Assembly (NCBI GenBank): GCA_946500425.1
Contig: CAMMVQ010000010.1
Location: forward strand, 1 to 44,493
Direction of reading: 5' to 3'
Origin: an uncultured Mollicutes bacterium
Lineage (GTDB): Bacteria > Bacillota_I > Bacilli_A > RF39 > UBA660
Length of the DNA: 44,493 nt
Under the pieces are notes generated by a model that saw nothing but the letters and a program-made list of their open reading frames with translations, was not told where the DNA came from and ran no database searches. The stretch's first letter is position 1, and each line of letters begins with the position of its first letter. Positions 42,245 to 44,493 of this stretch are shown one piece after another. Made by a program: the position numbers and the translations under genes.

Positions 42245-42480
42245 AAACAGCGTTTAATCTTTATTACTGCATAAATAATATAACATTATTAATAAATAAA
42301 TGCAATTATATAAAAACAAAGGATTTAAAGCATCATCTTTAGGTACAATCAACAATTTGTACTCTCAACCATTGTATTATAAGGATTAACTAGCATATCT
42401 TTTTTTCTGGGTATAAATTGTATTCCCGATCCCGGTCAAGTTTTTGAAGTGCTGTGGATAACTTAAATGTAAAGTACTTT
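42245..42480. other. Intergenic stretch before module 3
   Basis: AT-rich sequence with the likely promoter of the acyltransferase (TATAATAAT-like boxes near 42265-42280, minus strand) and a less AT-rich patch around 42410-42440 (CCCGATCCCGG). I see no gene in it. Confidence 0.35.
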
Positions 42481-42485
42481 TAATA

Positions 42486-42514
42486 TTGATATTTATCTTA
42501 TTTTTGGATATAAT
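42486..42514 (+). promoter_or_regulatory. Promoter of antitoxin RNA, module 3
   Basis: TTGATA (42486-42491), 17 bp, TATAAT (42509-42514). Confidence 0.85.
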
Positions 42515-42522
42515 TTAATTGT

Positions 42523-42604
42523 GTGAAGGCAACTACTAGTTGTTTTCCAAAAGATATAATCATTTGAAAAGCAGAGCTAGTTTTTAGCAACTAACTCTGT
42601 TTTC
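42523..42604 (+). ncRNA. Putative antisense antitoxin RNA, module 3
   Basis: About 80 nt from GAAGGCAACTACTAGTTG to the terminator CAGAGCTAGTT...AACTAACTCTG plus T4 (42572-42603). The terminator arm AAAGCAGAGCTAGTTTTTAG (42568) and the toxin-leader repeat AAAACAAAGCTAGTTTTTAA (42736) agree at 17 of 20 positions on the same DNA strand, so the two RNAs can pair extensively. Compared with module 1, both repeats changed together (CTAGTTTTTA in each), which keeps the pairing. Confidence 0.65.
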
Positions 42605-42703
42605 TTATTTATAGATAATAACCATTATGATTACTATTATAAGTAATATGATGATTAGTTTTGAAGTAAACTTTATTTCAAATTTAATTCTAATAAGCTT
42701 CAT
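42605..42703 (-). CDS. Putative type I toxin, 32-residue membrane peptide (module 3)
   Basis: ATG at 42703 to TAA at 42605. The peptide starts MKLIRIKFEIKF and continues with the hydrophobic run SKLIIILLIIVIIMVIIYK. It aligns with modules 1 and 2 through the KFEIKF and MVII blocks but differs at most other positions while keeping charge and hydrophobic pattern, which argues for selection on the peptide. A purine-rich GAAAGTGG lies directly before ATG. The predicted mRNA starts near 42763 with GAGGGCAATT. Confidence 0.65.
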   Translation of the reverse strand: MKLIRIKFEIKFTSKLIIILLIIVIIMVIIYK

Positions 42704-42807
42704 CCACTTTCTATTCTTTTACAAATAAAAAATGGAAAACAAAGCTAGTTTTTAATTGCCCTCAGTTTAATTATTAGTTATATCTTTTTAAATTCCTCGT
42801 TTACAAA

Positions 42808-42833
42808 AGAAAAAACCTAACAAATAGGTTTTA
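42808..42833 (-). terminator. Terminator of the DUF2238-like gene
   Basis: Minus strand AAAACCTA-TTTGT-TAGGTTTT plus U tract at the stop codon. Confidence 0.8.
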
Positions 42834-43433
42834 CTTAATATCATCTACTATTTTCTTTAAAAAACCATTCTTAGTTACTTTATCCTCAACAACATATGCA
42901 ATGGCAACAATCATCGTACCTAAGAACGCAATAAGCATATCTTCCATCGTATCTTTAACACCCGTTTCTATTGCGTGTTGAACGTTCATTCCAAGAAATG
43001 TATCTACGCCAAACTCTGCAAACTCCCATAAAGAAGCTAATGCAAGAGAAAAACAAATCATAAATAAAGCGTTAAATAATTTATTTTTTACTTTATAAAC
43101 CCCAAACCAGTCCATTACTACCAACGCTAACACCGCTATTAAAATACCTGATAAAAAATGAGCAAATAAGTCATACCACCAAACCGTATTATACAAGTTT
43201 ACCGAACTTCCTAATAGTTGTGCTAATATTATGAATAATATATAAACTAATTCCATGGCATCAGATATTTTAATTTTAAATAATTTACCCAAAATTCTCG
43301 GAATAAAAAGCACTAAAACAATTGAGGCACTACTTAACAAGCGGTCATATGCTCCGGCATTAAAATCTTTAATAAAAAAACATACAGAAGCTAATGTAGC
43401 CAAAAATATTAATACGTTGTTTAATTTTTTCAT
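42831..43433 (-). CDS. Integral membrane protein, DUF2238 (YjdF)-like
   Basis: A 200-residue protein with five or six membrane helices and polar conserved residues placed as in DUF2238 proteins: WWYDLFAHFLSGIL, SLWEFAEFGVDTF and KDTMEDMLIAFLGT. The buried His, Glu and Asp suggest a metal or proton-related function, but none is established. It starts 1 bp beyond the galE stop, so it is the second gene of a galE operon. Confidence 0.75.
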   Translation of the reverse strand: MKKLNNVLIFLATLASVCFFIKDFNAGAYDRLLSSASIVLVLFIPRILGKLFKIKISDAMELVYILFIILAQLLGSSVNLYNTVWWYDLFAHFLSGILIAVLALVVMDWFGVYKVKNKLFNALFMICFSLALASLWEFAEFGVDTFLGMNVQHAIETGVKDTMEDMLIAFLGTMIVAIAYVVEDKVTKNGFLKKIVDDIK

Positions 43434-43434
43434 C

Positions 43435-44433
43435 TTATTTCTCCTTCGTTACAAAATTATATGCGTCAAAACACATTTCTTCTATGTTTTTTTCAGCTTT
43501 CCATCCTAATTTTTCATATGCATAAGACGGGTCTGCATAACAAGCATCAATGTCTCCTGGTCTTCTTGCTTTTATCTCATATTTTACTTGTACATTATTA
43601 ACTTTCATAAATGTATTTACTAAATCTAATACACTATACCCATTACCAGTTCCTAAATTGTAAGCATCGCAACCCTTATCTTTTAAGATTTTTTCAATAG
43701 CTTTTACGTGGCCCTTAGCTAAATCAACTACGTGTATATAATCACGAACACCAGTTCCATCATGAGTGTCATAATCGTTGCCGAAAACACCTAAGCACGG
43801 AAGCTTTCCAGTTGCAACCTTTATTATGTATGGCATTAAATTGTTTGGAATACCATTAGGATTTTCCCCTAAAAAACCAGATTTATGCGCTCCAATCGGA
43901 TTGAAATACCTTAATATGGCAATGCTCCAATCATTATCAGACTTATATAAATCTCTTAAGATTCCTTCTATAATAAGCTTAGTTGTACCATAAGGGTTAG
44001 TGGTAGACAAAGGAAAATCCTCTTTTATTGGTAAACTCTTTGGCTTTCCATAAACCGTCGCTGACGAAGAAAACACTATTTTTTTAACGTTAAACTCATC
44101 TGCCACCTCTAATAAAGCTAAAGTAGAATCAATGTTATTTCGATAATACATAAGCGGTTTTAAAACAGATTCACCAACTGCTTTATATCCTGCAAAATGA
44201 ATTATTGCATCAATTTTATTTTCTTTAAATATCTTTCTTAAAATATCTTTATCACACACATCTGCTTCATAAAACCCTACTTTTTTTTCCGTTATTTTTT
44301 CAATATAATCTTTAACTTCTCTTTTTGAATTTGATAGATTATCTATTATTACAACGTCATAACCTGCGTTTAATAATTCAACACAAGTATGACTTCCAAT
44401 AAAACCCGTACCACCTGTTACTAGTATTTTCAT
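43435..44433 (-). CDS. galE: UDP-glucose 4-epimerase
   Basis: A 332-residue extended short-chain dehydrogenase. The N-terminal NAD site is VTGGTGFIGSHTCVELL, the catalytic Ser/Thr is in FSSSATVYG, and the YxxxK is YGTTK at about residue 148. The family C-terminal block NLGTGNGYSVLDLV and RRPGDIDACYADP is complete. It interconverts UDP-glucose and UDP-galactose, supplying galactosyl donors for cell-surface glycans. The length is normal. The promoter would lie at or beyond the window edge. Confidence 0.97.
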   Translation of the reverse strand: MKILVTGGTGFIGSHTCVELLNAGYDVVIIDNLSNSKREVKDYIEKITEKKVGFYEADVCDKDILRKIFKENKIDAIIHFAGYKAVGESVLKPLMYYRNNIDSTLALLEVADEFNVKKIVFSSSATVYGKPKSLPIKEDFPLSTTNPYGTTKLIIEGILRDLYKSDNDWSIAILRYFNPIGAHKSGFLGENPNGIPNNLMPYIIKVATGKLPCLGVFGNDYDTHDGTGVRDYIHVVDLAKGHVKAIEKILKDKGCDAYNLGTGNGYSVLDLVNTFMKVNNVQVKYEIKARRPGDIDACYADPSYAYEKLGWKAEKNIEEMCFDAYNFVTKEK

Positions 44434-44493
44434 TTTTCCCTTGTATGATATATATAGTCAGTTACAAGAGAGATTTTGTATTTAATACTGACT

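Noticed and set aside
1-44493. CRISPR array, tRNA or rRNA genes
   Set aside because: No regularly spaced identical repeats, no cloverleaf with CCA-ready acceptor, and no rRNA-like blocks were seen.

Overview
The window looks like a chromosomal segment of a very AT-rich, Gram-positive-lineage bacterium (Bacillota). The evidence is strong AGGAGG-type ribosome binding sites, frequent TTG starts, intrinsic terminators, a SpoVS homologue, SpoIIIE/FtsK, GlmR/YvcK, a YmfF/YmfH-type M16 pair, a DeoD phosphorylase and a BspA-like LRR surface protein. An uncultured gut Bacilli lineage of the RF39/Erysipelotrichales kind is my inference, not something shown here. TGA and TAG both end genes, so the code appears standard. 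Nearly all genes lie on the minus strand. I see no rRNA, tRNA, CRISPR array or intact insertion sequence.

Layout. (1) 1-5370 is an accessory operon read right to left. It starts from a good promoter and an attenuator-like leader (5244-5367), then encodes a radical SAM/SPASM protein, a COG1738 (YhhQ-type) transporter interrupted by an amber codon, a glycosyltransferase interrupted by a frameshift in an A7 run, a second glycosyltransferase, a QueC-like protein with N- and C-terminal extensions, and a P-loop kinase. (2) 5370-6013 holds a truncated XRE regulator and degraded sequence. (3) 6137-8776 is pyruvate phosphate dikinase. (4) 8900-12587 has two related unknown proteins, a Xer recombinase and a VbhA-like/Fic pair. 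(5) 13154-20459 has spoVS, a HAD phosphatase, RNA-modification genes (two RluA-type synthases and a COG1092 methyltransferase), an Rpn-type nuclease, a GDPD, an ArsC/Spx-type protein and a BspA-like surface protein. (6) 20921-31238 has an ABC-2 exporter, an M16 pair, two paralogous HEXXH proteins flanking deoD, and ftsK/spoIIIE. (7) 31359-38119 has a WG-repeat protein, an operon of RSH, PAP2 and OGG, and an operon of ttcA-like, DnaQ-like, MBL and glmR. (8) 38225-44433 has a membrane protein, a decayed surface-protein pseudogene behind a shortened copy of the 5.3 kb leader, a degenerate hybrid histidine kinase, a PlsC-like acyltransferase, a small DUF2238-like membrane protein and galE.

The most interesting signal is outside the ORF track. 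Three intergenic regions (about 12.82-13.13, 20.58-20.89 and 42.49-42.80 kb) carry the same 300-bp module, and a fourth remnant lies near 27.0 kb. Each intact module has a 29-32 codon membrane-peptide gene on the minus strand. A short plus-strand RNA is driven by a TTGATA-17-TATAAT promoter and converges on the peptide gene, sharing its terminator. Repeats place long RNA-RNA complementarity between the short RNA and the peptide mRNA leader. This is the architecture of par/Fst-type type I toxin-antitoxin loci, but the peptide does not look like Fst. I propose it as an uncharacterised, dispersed type I toxin-antitoxin family.

A second theme is degenerate enzymes: an RSH with an intact hydrolase but altered synthetase residues, a histidine kinase without its phospho-accepting His, and a DnaQ-like fold without its first acidic motif. 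The accessory operon at the left edge (QueC-like, radical SAM, two glycosyltransferases, transporter, kinase) may be an undescribed pathway, now broken in two genes of this contig.
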